Of a stretch of DNA of 57,839 bases, positions 50,989-57,839 are shown one piece after another; the stretch's first letter is position 1; every line of letters starts with the position of its first letter. Source of the stretch: Gemmatimonadota bacterium. GTDB taxonomy: Bacteria; Gemmatimonadota; Gemmatimonadetes; Gemmatimonadales; GWC2-71-9. The position numbers and the translations under genes are program-made. The stretch covers positions 1-57,839 of the forward strand of contig JANXXJ010000206.1 of assembly GCA_025350665.1 (NCBI GenBank). Reading direction: 5' to 3'. The notes below the pieces were generated by a model that was given only the letters and a program-made list of their open reading frames with translations, did not search any database and had not been told where the DNA came from.

Positions 50989-51486
50989 TCAGGCGGTTTC
51001 GGCGAGCAGGCCCTGGAGGTCGATCCGCCCGGTGGTCATGGCGAGGGTGCCGTCGGGCTCGCGGGGCCAGGCGGTCTCGGGGCGGTCCCAGTAGAGCTCG
51101 ACCCCGTTGTGGTCCGGATCGCGAAGGTAGAGGGCCTCGCTGACGCCGTGATCGCTGGCGCCGTCGAGGTCGATCCCGGCGTTGGTCAGGCGCCGGAGCG
51201 CGTCAGACAGGGCGCGCCGGGTGGGGTATCGGATGGCCAGGTGGTAGAGGCCCGTGGCGCCCTGGGGCGGGGGAGATCCGCCCTGGCTCTCCCAGGTGTT
51301 GAGCCCGATGTGATGATGGTAGTTACCGGCCGCGATGAACGCCGCCTGCTTTCCGTAACGCTGGGTCAGCTTGAAGCCCAAGACACCACAGTAGAAGCCG
51401 AGGGCCCGATCGAGGTCGGCCACCTTGAGGTGGACGTGCCCGATGTCGACGCCGGGGTCGATGGGTTTGGCGGCAGGCACGGTCAC
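50989..51486 (-). CDS. VOC-family (glyoxalase/dioxygenase) protein
   Basis: A 165-residue vicinal-oxygen-chelate protein. The two beta-alpha-beta-beta-beta units read IGHVHLKVADLDRALGFYCGVLGF and GLYHLAIRYPTRRALSDALRRL...GVSEALYLRDPDHNGVELYWDRP. Metal ligands are probably the His of GHVHL, the His of YHLAI and the Glu of GVELYWD, as in CatE-like extradiol dioxygenases. It starts with GTG overlapping the stop of the SDR-like gene by four bases, so the two are cotranscribed. Substrate unknown. Confidence 0.85.
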   Translation of the reverse strand: MTVPAAKPIDPGVDIGHVHLKVADLDRALGFYCGVLGFKLTQRYGKQAAFIAAGNYHHHIGLNTWESQGGSPPPQGATGLYHLAIRYPTRRALSDALRRLTNAGIDLDGASDHGVSEALYLRDPDHNGVELYWDRPETAWPREPDGTLAMTTGRIDLQGLLAETA

Positions 51487-52094
51487 AGGCGGGCCTCGGT
51501 GAACGGGGGCAGATCGGTGCGGTCGAGAAAGTCCGCAATCTGGGTTGCCGGCTGGTCCGGCGGCACGGCGATGCCTCGGGCCTCGAATTCCTTGAAGGGC
51601 GCCACCCAGGGGAATTCCGTTTCCGAGTGTCCGCGAGCGAAGGTCTGCATCGGTGTGTCGACCACACCGGCCCCCGAGGAAACGTTGACCACGGTCAGTG
51701 GCGTGGTTGGCGGAACGAGGCGACCGGCGGCACCCATCAAGGCGACTGGTGCCACCAGGTTCACGGCGTAGTTCGCCGCCAGATCCTCGCCGCTGAATCG
51801 CCCGACCGGCCCGAGGAGCGTCGCGACGGCGGCGTTGTTGACCAGGCCGACCCTGGTCCAGCGCGGGTCGGCGAACAGCGGCGCCAGTCGGTCGGCGATT
51901 GCCCGGTCCAGCCCGGCGACATCGGACAGGTCCAGGGCCAGGTGCTGGTAGCGATCGTGCGATACGGCCGCGGGCCGACGGGCGATGCCGCAGACCGTCC
52001 AGCCCCGCTCGAGCAGGACTCGGGCGACCGCAAGGCCGACGCCCGACGAGGTGCCGGTGACGACCGCGAGGCGGGGTGACGTTGGATCAGGCAT
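51483..52094 (-). CDS. Short-chain dehydrogenase/reductase lacking the YxxxK segment
   Basis: A 203-residue SDR-fold protein. The NAD(P)-binding TGTSSGVG (13-20), LDLSD, LVNNAAV and catalytic-Ser VVNVSSG segments are normal. After SSGAG the sequence passes directly to VVDTPMQTFA, which in relatives lies about 45 residues further on. The intervening helix with catalytic Tyr and Lys (YxxxK) is missing. The frame stays open, so this looks like an in-frame deletion or a non-catalytic relative. The nearest intact type is a sepiapterin-reductase-like SDR. The 44-base divergent region to the peptidase gene contains a palindrome. Confidence 0.75.
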   Translation of the reverse strand: MPDPTSPRLAVVTGTSSGVGLAVARVLLERGWTVCGIARRPAAVSHDRYQHLALDLSDVAGLDRAIADRLAPLFADPRWTRVGLVNNAAVATLLGPVGRFSGEDLAANYAVNLVAPVALMGAAGRLVPPTTPLTVVNVSSGAGVVDTPMQTFARGHSETEFPWVAPFKEFEARGIAVPPDQPATQIADFLDRTDLPPFTEARL

Positions 52095-52098
52095 GGAA

Positions 52099-52115
52099 TG
52101 CAATGTATCATTGCA
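52099..52115. promoter_or_regulatory. Palindrome between divergent SDR and S9 peptidase genes
   Basis: TGCAATG-TAT-CATTGCA, a perfect inverted repeat with 7-bp arms, centred in the 44-base gap. It is well placed to act as an operator for both genes. The regulator is not encoded nearby. Confidence 0.5.
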
Positions 52116-52138
52116 AGTCTTTCCATGGGATCTCTCCG

Positions 52139-54112
52139 ATGAACCGCCATTCCGTTTTGCTGGTCTCCCTTCTGGCCGCCGGCCCGGTCGCGGCCCAGGC
52201 TCCCCGCTTCGACCTCGAGGCGCTCCGGAAGCTCGTCCGGATCAGAGACGTGGAACTCTCGCCGGACGGGAGCCGGATCGCCGTGGTAGCGGCGCGGGCA
52301 AATTTCGCCGAGAATCGGTACGACTCGGAGCTTCTGGTCATCGACGCGGCCACCGGGGCGTCACGCACGCTGACCCACGACCGGTGGGCGGTCTTCGGGG
52401 CTCGGTGGTCGCCGGACGGCGGCCGGATCGCCTTTCTTTCGGTCTCCGAAGCGAAGGAAGCACCCGGCACCCAGGTCTACGTGCTGGCGGTGGCAGGCGG
52501 CGAGGCCCGCCGGGTTACGGCGGCGCCTAACGGCGTCGACCAGTTTGCCTGGAATCCGGCCGGGGGCGAGATCGCCTACGCCACGGCGGACTCGCCGGCG
52601 GAGCGAACCGGCGAAGACCGGCACAACGATTCCTTCGAAGTGGGGGACGATGACTATCTGATCCGGGCTGCCGCCCAGCCGGTGCACCTCTGGGTGGTGG
52701 CGGATACCGGGGGAACGGCCCGACGGGTGACCAGCGGAACCTGGAGCCTCGCCAAGGCGGACGCTACGTCGGCCATCAGTTATTCGCCCGATGGAAAGCA
52801 GATTGCGGTCGCCGCGCGGGAAGATGCTCACACCGGCGGGTTCCCGGTCCGAATCCGGGTGGTGGATGTGGCCACCGGGACTACCCGGGTGCTGAGCAGT
52901 GGCTTTGCCACGGCGCCGGCCTTCAGCCCCGACGGGCGGTCGGTGCTGATGTCCCGCCCTCGCGGAGCCCAGCCGATCTTTACCTCGCCCGGGCTCGTGG
53001 CCGTCGACCTCACCAGCGGCAAGGAACGTCCGGTGTCGGCGGCGGTGGATCGGGCTTTCTGGGAGGGTGGCTGGGTGCCCGGCACCGACACGGTGATCGG
53101 TGTTGCCGACGACGGAACCGGAACGGGCGCCTGGTTGTTCGCCGGAGACGGGCCCGCTACCCGACTTCCCCTCGGTGAGCTTCAGCCGGTGGGCGGGATC
53201 TCATCCGCGCGGGGCGGGGCCATGGCGTTTGCCGCATCGGCGCCCAACCGGGCGGCCGAAGTCTACATGGTGAGTGGTCCGGACCAGACGCCGCGCCGGC
53301 TCACCACGCTCAATGCCGCAATGGGAGGCTACGGGCTGGCCCGGTCTGAAGGCATCGAGTGGGACGTGCCGAAGGGGATGCGGGCCGACGGCGTGCTGAC
53401 CTACCCTCCAGGGTACCAGGCCGGAAAGAAGTATCCTCTGGTGATGTGGTTCCACGGCGGCCCGATGGGCTCGAGCACGACGGGATTTTCGGACCTGACC
53501 GAGTACCTGGCGGCGCAGGGCTGGATCGTCTTCCAGCCGAACTATCGCGGGAGCACCAATCGGGGGCTTGCCTACCAGAGTGCCATCGTGGGCGACGCCG
53601 GCGACGGTCCCGGACGTGACGTCATGGCGGGGATCCGGATCTTGATCGGCCGCGGGATCGTGGACACCACCCGGATGGCCGTGACCGGCTGGAGCTACGG
53701 CGGGTACATGACCACGTGGATGATGGGTCACTATCCCATCTGGAAGGCGGCCGCGGCGGGGGCCGCCGTCACTGATCTGGCGGAGGCGTATGCGTTGTCG
53801 GACATCAACGTCGGCTTCGGCGCGGGGTGGGGCGGGTCGATCTACACCGACCAGTTCGAGGCCCTGGTCCGGGCCCAATCGCCAATCACCTACTGGCGCA
53901 ACATGACGACGCCGACCCTGATCCTCTCGGACGTCGGCGATGCCCGGGTGCCGATTACCCAGTCGTTCAAGCTGTACCACGCGCTCAAGGACCGGAACGT
54001 GCCGGTCAAGTTCGTGGCCTATCCGATCGGCGGGCACTTTCCGTCGGATCCGGTGCGGAGCCGCGACGTGTACCGCCGGATCGTGGACTGGCTGACGCCG
54101 TATCTCCGTTAG
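52139..54112 (+). CDS. Secreted S9-family (prolyl oligopeptidase/acylaminoacyl) peptidase
   Basis: A 657-residue exported serine peptidase. The signal peptide (1-20) ends in VAAQA. A WD40-like beta-propeller of SPDGxxIA repeats spans about 30-370. The alpha/beta-hydrolase domain (400-657) has nucleophile Ser519 in GWSYGG, Asp601 in GDARVP and His633 in GGHFP. It resembles the S9C acylaminoacyl-peptidase/dipeptidyl-peptidase group common in Gemmatimonadota. Its TAG stop lies inside a plus-strand CGTTAGGC (54107-54114). Confidence 0.92.
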   Translation: MNRHSVLLVSLLAAGPVAAQAPRFDLEALRKLVRIRDVELSPDGSRIAVVAARANFAENRYDSELLVIDAATGASRTLTHDRWAVFGARWSPDGGRIAFLSVSEAKEAPGTQVYVLAVAGGEARRVTAAPNGVDQFAWNPAGGEIAYATADSPAERTGEDRHNDSFEVGDDDYLIRAAAQPVHLWVVADTGGTARRVTSGTWSLAKADATSAISYSPDGKQIAVAAREDAHTGGFPVRIRVVDVATGTTRVLSSGFATAPAFSPDGRSVLMSRPRGAQPIFTSPGLVAVDLTSGKERPVSAAVDRAFWEGGWVPGTDTVIGVADDGTGTGAWLFAGDGPATRLPLGELQPVGGISSARGGAMAFAASAPNRAAEVYMVSGPDQTPRRLTTLNAAMGGYGLARSEGIEWDVPKGMRADGVLTYPPGYQAGKKYPLVMWFHGGPMGSSTTGFSDLTEYLAAQGWIVFQPNYRGSTNRGLAYQSAIVGDAGDGPGRDVMAGIRILIGRGIVDTTRMAVTGWSYGGYMTTWMMGHYPIWKAAAAGAAVTDLAEAYALSDINVGFGAGWGGSIYTDQFEALVRAQSPITYWRNMTTPTLILSDVGDARVPITQSFKLYHALKDRNVPVKFVAYPIGGHFPSDPVRSRDVYRRIVDWLTPYLR

Positions 54113-54160
54113 GCAGAGACGCCGACGGTGATGGCGGCGGTGTAGCCGCTTCCGCTGACC

Positions 54161-55558
54161 CTACTTTCGGGTGAGGACCCGCTTGAGCGGCAGGACCGCG
54201 CGGTCCACCACCGCGCCGTCCTTCATCACGACCGAGATCTTCATCACGTTCATGATGTCGGCGAGGGGGTCGGCGTCGAGGATGACGAGGTCGGCCCGCT
54301 TCCCGGGCTCGAGGGTCCCGATCTCGCGGTCCTTGTGGTACGCCTTGGCAATGTTGCTCGTGGCCGCGAGGATCGCGTCCATCGGCTTCATCCCTTTCTC
54401 GGCCATCGCCTTGAACCAGAGGAAATGGGCCTGGCCGTGGTCGGTGTTCTCGTCCTTCTTCATGGCCTCCGGTAGGGCGTCGTGCTCGTCGGGGTTCATG
54501 ATGCCGGCGTCGGTGGCGAGCAGCACGGGAATCCCCGCCGCAACCATCCGCCGTTCGTTCGCCTCCTCCACCTTGATCAGCTCGTCATAGAACACTCGGC
54601 GCGGGAAACTGGTGGCGGCCGCGACCGTGGCGTCGAGCCGGACTTTCGTGACCGGTTGAACCGCGCACCACACCTTCCGGCTCTGCAACAGCGCCAGGGT
54701 CGCGTCGGGGATCGGAACGCGGCCGGAGATCGAACAGTGCTGCATCAGATCGACGCCGGCCTCGATGGCCTGCCTGAGGCTCTCGACCGACGTGGTGTGG
54801 GTCTGCACCACGATCCCGGCCCGATGCCCCTCCTCAACGATCACCCGCTGCTGTTCGGGTGAGAACATCAGCATCTCCATCTGGGTATGCCCGCTGACCG
54901 CGTACTTGAGGAAGTCCATCCCGCGGGCGGTGTATCTCCGGATCGCGAGGCGGAGCGAGTCCGGCGTCATCCACATCAATTCCGGGCCGGTCCCCTCCTC
55001 CCACATCTCGTCGATCCGGTTCCGGAAGCCCTTCGACACCGATTTCTCGGCATCGGCGTTGAAATCCCGGCCGAAGGGACCGGTCAAGCCGATGATGTTA
55101 CCGGCGACATAGAGCCGGCTCCCGGGGATTTCTCCCTTGGCGATGCGGTCCCGCACTGCCAGCAACGGCGTGAGCGGGCCCCAGGAGTCGAACACGGTGG
55201 TGAGGCCGTTGGCGAGCCCGACCTGGGCCGCCTCGGCGATCAACTCCTCGAACCGGCCTTCGTAGCGGGCCAGGAACTCGACCGAGACGCCGTAGACCAG
55301 ATGGACGTTGGCATCCATGAGCCCGGGGATCACGTACTTCCCCTGCGCCGGAATGACCCGGGCCTTTTTGGGGATCCGGATCGATGCCGAGGAGCCGACC
55401 GATACGATATTCCCGCCGGCGATGACGATCGAGACGTCCCGGGCCGGCTCACGACCGGTGCCGTCGATGATCGTGGCGCCCGTGACGACGGTGGTGTCCT
55501 GCGCGGACAGCGGCGCGGCCAGGGTGAACAGGCCCGCGGCAAGAAGGAGAGTTTTCAT
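54161..55558 (-). CDS. Secreted amidohydrolase with an altered HxH metal motif
   Basis: A 465-residue exported member of the amidohydrolase superfamily. Residues 1-19 form a signal peptide (PLSAQ). The beta-sandwich part has ATIIDGTGREPARDVSIVIAGGNIVSVG. The first metal motif reads GLMDANVHL where most relatives have D.HxH, so the first histidine is an asparagine. The later ligands (GIVVQTHTTS, MQHCSISG, LLATDAGIM) and the LEPGKRADLVILDADPL tail are standard. Either the protein binds a single metal or it belongs to the NVH-type subgroup. Substrate unknown. The 48 bases to the S9 gene hold nothing apparent. Confidence 0.85.
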   Translation of the reverse strand: MKTLLLAAGLFTLAAPLSAQDTTVVTGATIIDGTGREPARDVSIVIAGGNIVSVGSSASIRIPKKARVIPAQGKYVIPGLMDANVHLVYGVSVEFLARYEGRFEELIAEAAQVGLANGLTTVFDSWGPLTPLLAVRDRIAKGEIPGSRLYVAGNIIGLTGPFGRDFNADAEKSVSKGFRNRIDEMWEEGTGPELMWMTPDSLRLAIRRYTARGMDFLKYAVSGHTQMEMLMFSPEQQRVIVEEGHRAGIVVQTHTTSVESLRQAIEAGVDLMQHCSISGRVPIPDATLALLQSRKVWCAVQPVTKVRLDATVAAATSFPRRVFYDELIKVEEANERRMVAAGIPVLLATDAGIMNPDEHDALPEAMKKDENTDHGQAHFLWFKAMAEKGMKPMDAILAATSNIAKAYHKDREIGTLEPGKRADLVILDADPLADIMNVMKISVVMKDGAVVDRAVLPLKRVLTRK

Positions 55559-55585
55559 CTCGCCAATATACGGTGGGACTGCGGA

Positions 55586-56980
55586 CTACGCCGTTGGAAA
55601 GCGTCGGATGTAGGCTCGGGTGTCGAACTTGGTTGCCGCAGCTTTGAGACTCATGTAACGGACGGTGCCAAAGATCGGCCGACGGTAGAACGGCCGGTCA
55701 AACAGGCCGAAGCACCAGAGGATGCCGCCGTACGAATTGGGGTCTCGGCCGTCGAGGGCGTACTTGTGGTTCAGGTGCTCGAGGACCCGGAGGGCGCGGG
55801 CAGCGTCTTCGGTCCAGAGCAGCACCGACTTGCCCCAGAGCATCCGCATGTAGTTGTGGATCTCGCCGTCCCGGACCAGAGATCGCTGGGCGGCGTTCCA
55901 GAGGTCGTCTCCGGTTTGGGCCCGCTCGAGCGCGGCGTCGGTGTAGATGGCGGGGCGGGGGTCGGCCGAGTGGTCGTCGAGTTCCTTGCGGGCCCAGGCG
56001 GGCACGGGTTCCAGGGTCCGGTGCTTCGGGTTCTTGAAGACCAGGTTGTGGGCCAGCTCCCGCCAGGTGAGCGCCTCATCGAGGAACTTGGCGTAGCAGT
56101 CGGCCGGCCCGGCGTCGCGGGCGGCGAGCAGCACGTCGTGGATCGCGATGGTGCCGAAGTGGAGATCGGCCGACAGGCGGCTGGTGGCGGCGACGTTCGG
56201 GTCGCCGCGTTCGAGGTAGCGGGGGAGCCCGTGGGCCAGAAATTCATCGAGGCGGGCCCGGGCGGCCCGTTCTCCGCCCCGAATCGTTGGCGATGGCGTG
56301 ACCGTGTGATCGATGTCGCAGGACGCCACCAGCGCCGCGAGGGCGGCGTCGGTCGTGGCGGCGCCTAACGGCTGCTCGAAGGGGACCTCGACCTGCCGGC
56401 GGAACCGGGGCTCGGCGTCCTCGATCGGATGGAGATGGTGGGGCAGGGCGTTCATCAGCACCGGGCGGATGGATCGGGCCGCCGAATAGGTGCGGTCGTG
56501 GGCGCGGAGCGGCACGACGGTCGCTGAATCGACCGCGATCACCGGCGTGTCCGTTTTGTCACGGAGGCGCTTGAGGTGCCGGGGCTGGATGAAGGTCGGG
56601 AAGAAGTCGGTCACCACCAGGGCGGCTCGGCGGGCCAGGGCCACCAGGGGAGACTCGCGAACGCCGCGGGCCGTCTGTTCGGTGGCGGTCTCGAGGTAGA
56701 AGGCGTACTGGATCCCGCGGTCGGCGAATCCGCGGTAGAGATCGCGGGCGGATTCGAGAATGAAGGTGTGGTGCCGGTCGCTGGCCCAGGGGTAGTCGTG
56801 GCGGAGGCCCTGGTAGACCAGTATCGGGAGGCCCAAGGTGTTGGCCTGATCGATCGCGAAGGTCAAAGCGAAATTCGCTCGTGACCGCATCGTGACCCCT
56901 AGCATCCAATAAAGTACGAATTCGCCCGGTAGCTTTGGTCCGGGTTCGTGAGCGGCGTGGATGCGGAGCGAATCGATCAT
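55586..56980 (-). CDS. Class II CPD photolyase
   Basis: A 464-residue FAD-dependent DNA repair enzyme that splits cyclobutane pyrimidine dimers using blue light. Class II features are LYWMLGVTMRSRANFALTFAIDQANTLGLPILVYQGL near the start, ASDRHHTFILESARDLYRGF, and the FAD/DNA region FLDEALTWRELAHNLVFKNP...NYMRMLWGKSVLLWTEDA and NSYGGILWCFGLFDRPFYRRPIFGTVRYMS. The ATG of MIDSLRIH is used. It is a single gene, facing away from the tRNA pair, and contains one CGTTAGGC copy. Confidence 0.92.
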   Translation of the reverse strand: MIDSLRIHAAHEPGPKLPGEFVLYWMLGVTMRSRANFALTFAIDQANTLGLPILVYQGLRHDYPWASDRHHTFILESARDLYRGFADRGIQYAFYLETATEQTARGVRESPLVALARRAALVVTDFFPTFIQPRHLKRLRDKTDTPVIAVDSATVVPLRAHDRTYSAARSIRPVLMNALPHHLHPIEDAEPRFRRQVEVPFEQPLGAATTDAALAALVASCDIDHTVTPSPTIRGGERAARARLDEFLAHGLPRYLERGDPNVAATSRLSADLHFGTIAIHDVLLAARDAGPADCYAKFLDEALTWRELAHNLVFKNPKHRTLEPVPAWARKELDDHSADPRPAIYTDAALERAQTGDDLWNAAQRSLVRDGEIHNYMRMLWGKSVLLWTEDAARALRVLEHLNHKYALDGRDPNSYGGILWCFGLFDRPFYRRPIFGTVRYMSLKAAATKFDTRAYIRRFPTA

Positions 56981-57354
56981 GGGGCGGGGAAGATAGCGGT
57001 GTCGATAAGCGGCGTGATTTGCCGCCGCCGCAGCCGAAGTGCCACATGGTGCAGGGTGCAAGGGATCGGAAGCGGGGCAGGCTCAAGGAGCGGAAGTCCC
57101 CGTCCGATAATGAGTTGGAAGTGCCCGTAGAGTGGCTTTCCCGGTCGGGCCCGGCTCTTGCCAAAGCTGGGGATAACGTGGGCGGTGAGTATGGATGCCG
57201 CGGCGGGGCTATAGGACTTAGCTCCCTCCGTCGCGATTTCCAGCTCACCGCTCGCTACTTTTGGGCCCAATCGGGTTTGGCCGGTGGTGCTGTCGATTTT
57301 GCTATCGCCTTGCCTGACAAGGAGATAGAAGTCTGTCGGGGGGTGGGTCGGCGG
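56981..57354. other. Intergenic region with no supported gene
   Basis: About 370 bases between the photolyase start and the tRNA promoter. I see no coding sequence with a credible start and codon pattern on either strand. The open frames here are incidental. Confidence 0.6.
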
Positions 57355-57383
57355 TTGACGGTTACGGGGCGCTCCGCTAGCTT
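57355..57383 (+). promoter_or_regulatory. tRNA promoter
   Basis: TTGACG (57355-57360), 17-base spacer, TAGCTT (57378-57383). The predicted start near 57390 is seven bases before the tRNA-Ala gene. Confidence 0.65.
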
Positions 57384-57396
57384 AGTCCGCCTGTTC

Positions 57397-57469
57397 GGGG
57401 CGGTAGCTCAGCTGGGAGAGCGCTGCAATCGCACTGCAGAGGTCAGGGGTTCGATCCCCCTCCGCTCCA
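57397..57469 (+). tRNA. tRNA-Ala (anticodon CGC)
   Basis: A 73-base cloverleaf. The acceptor stem GGGGCGG/CCGCTCC contains the G3-U70 pair that identifies alanine tRNA. The D arm is GCTC...GAGC, the anticodon stem CTGCA/TGCAG with loop ATCGCAC (anticodon CGC, codon GCG), and the T arm AGGGG-TTCGATC-CCCCT. CCA is not encoded. The GCG codon is heavily used in this GC-rich genome. Confidence 0.93.
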
Positions 57470-57476
57470 TATTCGG

Positions 57477-57549
57477 TGCCCCTTGGTGTAACTGGCAACA
57501 CGTCTGACTCTGGATCAGAAGAGTCCTGGTTCGAGCCCAGGAGGGGCAA
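57477..57549 (+). tRNA. tRNA-Gln (anticodon CTG)
   Basis: A 73-base cloverleaf seven bases after tRNA-Ala and probably cotranscribed. The acceptor is TGCCCCT/AGGGGCA with the U1-A72 pair typical of glutamine tRNA. The anticodon stem is TCTGA/TCAGA with loop CTCTGGA (anticodon CTG, codon CAG), and the T arm CCTGG-TTCGAGC-CCAGG. CCA is not encoded. Confidence 0.93.
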
Positions 57550-57552
57550 CTC

Positions 57553-57587
57553 GACGCGCGACTACAGCTTAGCTGGGGTCGCGCGTC
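57553..57587 (+). terminator. Hairpin after the tRNA pair
   Basis: A perfect 10-bp stem GACGCGCGAC (57553-57562) / GTCGCGCGTC (57578-57587) four bases after tRNA-Gln. Only a weak T-rich tail follows, so it may be a terminator or a processing hairpin. Confidence 0.6.
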
Positions 57588-57819
57588 GTCTATCTGCAGG
57601 GGGTGTGTGAGTGGGTGTGTGTGTTGAACTCCGCGACGGCGACCATCCGAATGGCCGCGCGACTCCACGCCGCGGACGGACTTCCTGGGCGGCCGGTTTC
57701 CGGTAGTCGACGACGGCCCGAATCGTCTCCCCGTCCGGCTGTTGATAGCAGGTCAGTAACGTGGTGATGTCCCGCCAGCCCAGCTGCGATCGCGGCCATC
57801 TTTCCCGTTGCCTGGCTTC
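57562..57819 (-). pseudogene. Degraded C-terminal fragment of a tyrosine recombinase (integrase)
   Basis: On the minus strand a frame interrupted by TAA at 57822-57820 encodes ERWPRSQ, then LGWRDITTLLTCYQQPDGET and IRAVVDYRKP. This resembles the last helix region of phage-type integrases (GGW.D...L...YQ..D...M..VV), including the region of the catalytic tyrosine. The upstream catalytic core is not in the window, and the stretch just before the GWRD segment looks shortened. Beyond about 57660 the reading frame degenerates into CA-rich filler. The position directly after tRNA-Gln is the classic location of integrated elements, so this is probably an integration scar. Confidence 0.5.
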
Positions 57820-57839
57820 TTACTGCAAGCCCAATCGCC

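Noticed and set aside
56935-57507. Open frame on the plus strand ending in VRGSIPLRSIFGAPWCNWQHV
   Set aside because: Its end is a forward translation of the two tRNAs, and the rest has no ribosome site or family resemblance.
57408-57668. Open frame on the minus strand ending in GIEPLTSAVRLQRSPS
   Set aside because: This is antisense translation of the tRNA-Ala and tRNA-Gln genes, a well-known spurious protein sequence.

Overview
The window is GC-rich (about 68-70%) chromosomal DNA with short intergenic gaps and many 1- to 4-base start/stop overlaps. The gene content looks most like a Gemmatimonadota bacterium: an 810-residue ADOP/MacB-type permease, a lipoprotein with BIG2-type Ig repeats, secreted S9 peptidase, amidohydrolase and class C serine hydrolase genes, and an MlaEFD lipid-transport operon (so a diderm cell). 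No rRNA, insertion sequence or CRISPR array is visible. The taxonomic call is inference from gene families only.

Layout. 1-6.2 kb holds small accessory modules: a truncated MerR/DUF433 protein, a Uma2-type nuclease-fold protein, DinB and TY-Chap-like proteins, a VapBC pair, a BIG2 lipoprotein with a TagO/VasI-like tail, and a DUF4160-DUF2442 pair. 6.3-8.9 kb is an mntR-mntH-usp metal-uptake operon on the minus strand. 8.9-13.2 kb is a sugar-acid catabolic cluster: MFS importer, Tat-exported SelA-like PLP enzyme, 2-keto-3-deoxygalactonokinase and KDPGal aldolase. 13.3-17.7 kb has the ADOP permease, an AAHS-type transporter and a small lipoprotein. 17.7-24 kb on the minus strand is an adenine methylase, SF2 helicase and HAD phosphatase run with 4-base overlaps, next to an RsbRD-like protein. 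24-27.7 kb has an alpha/beta hydrolase, a Nudix hydrolase, a secreted protein and a second DtxR-family regulator with a small membrane protein. 27.7-30.7 kb is a cobalamin-riboswitch operon (BtuB-type receptor, DUF71 ATPase, DUF1289 protein). 30.8-35 kb is an AttEFGH-like ABC system. 35-46.3 kb includes NAD synthetase, a thioesterase, a patatin, DUF2203, a short MutY, mlaEFD and an EF-hand protein. 46.3-57 kb has RNase Z, a serine hydrolase, a degenerate RAYT transposase, lactate permease, a VOC protein, a truncated SDR, an S9 peptidase, an amidohydrolase and a class II photolyase. The right edge carries tRNA-Ala(CGC) and tRNA-Gln(CTG), then a degraded tyrosine-recombinase tail.

Links between genes. 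Two DtxR/MntR-family genes share an identical palindromic operator type (TTAGT-N4-ACTAA), which suggests one metal-responsive regulon over two loci. The sugar-acid genes can be read as a periplasmic deamination, import, phosphorylation and cleavage pathway. The B12 operon couples outer-membrane uptake to a predicted salvage ATPase. An octamer, CGTTAGGC, occurs 12 times on both strands in otherwise unrelated genes and looks like a genome-wide sequence signal.
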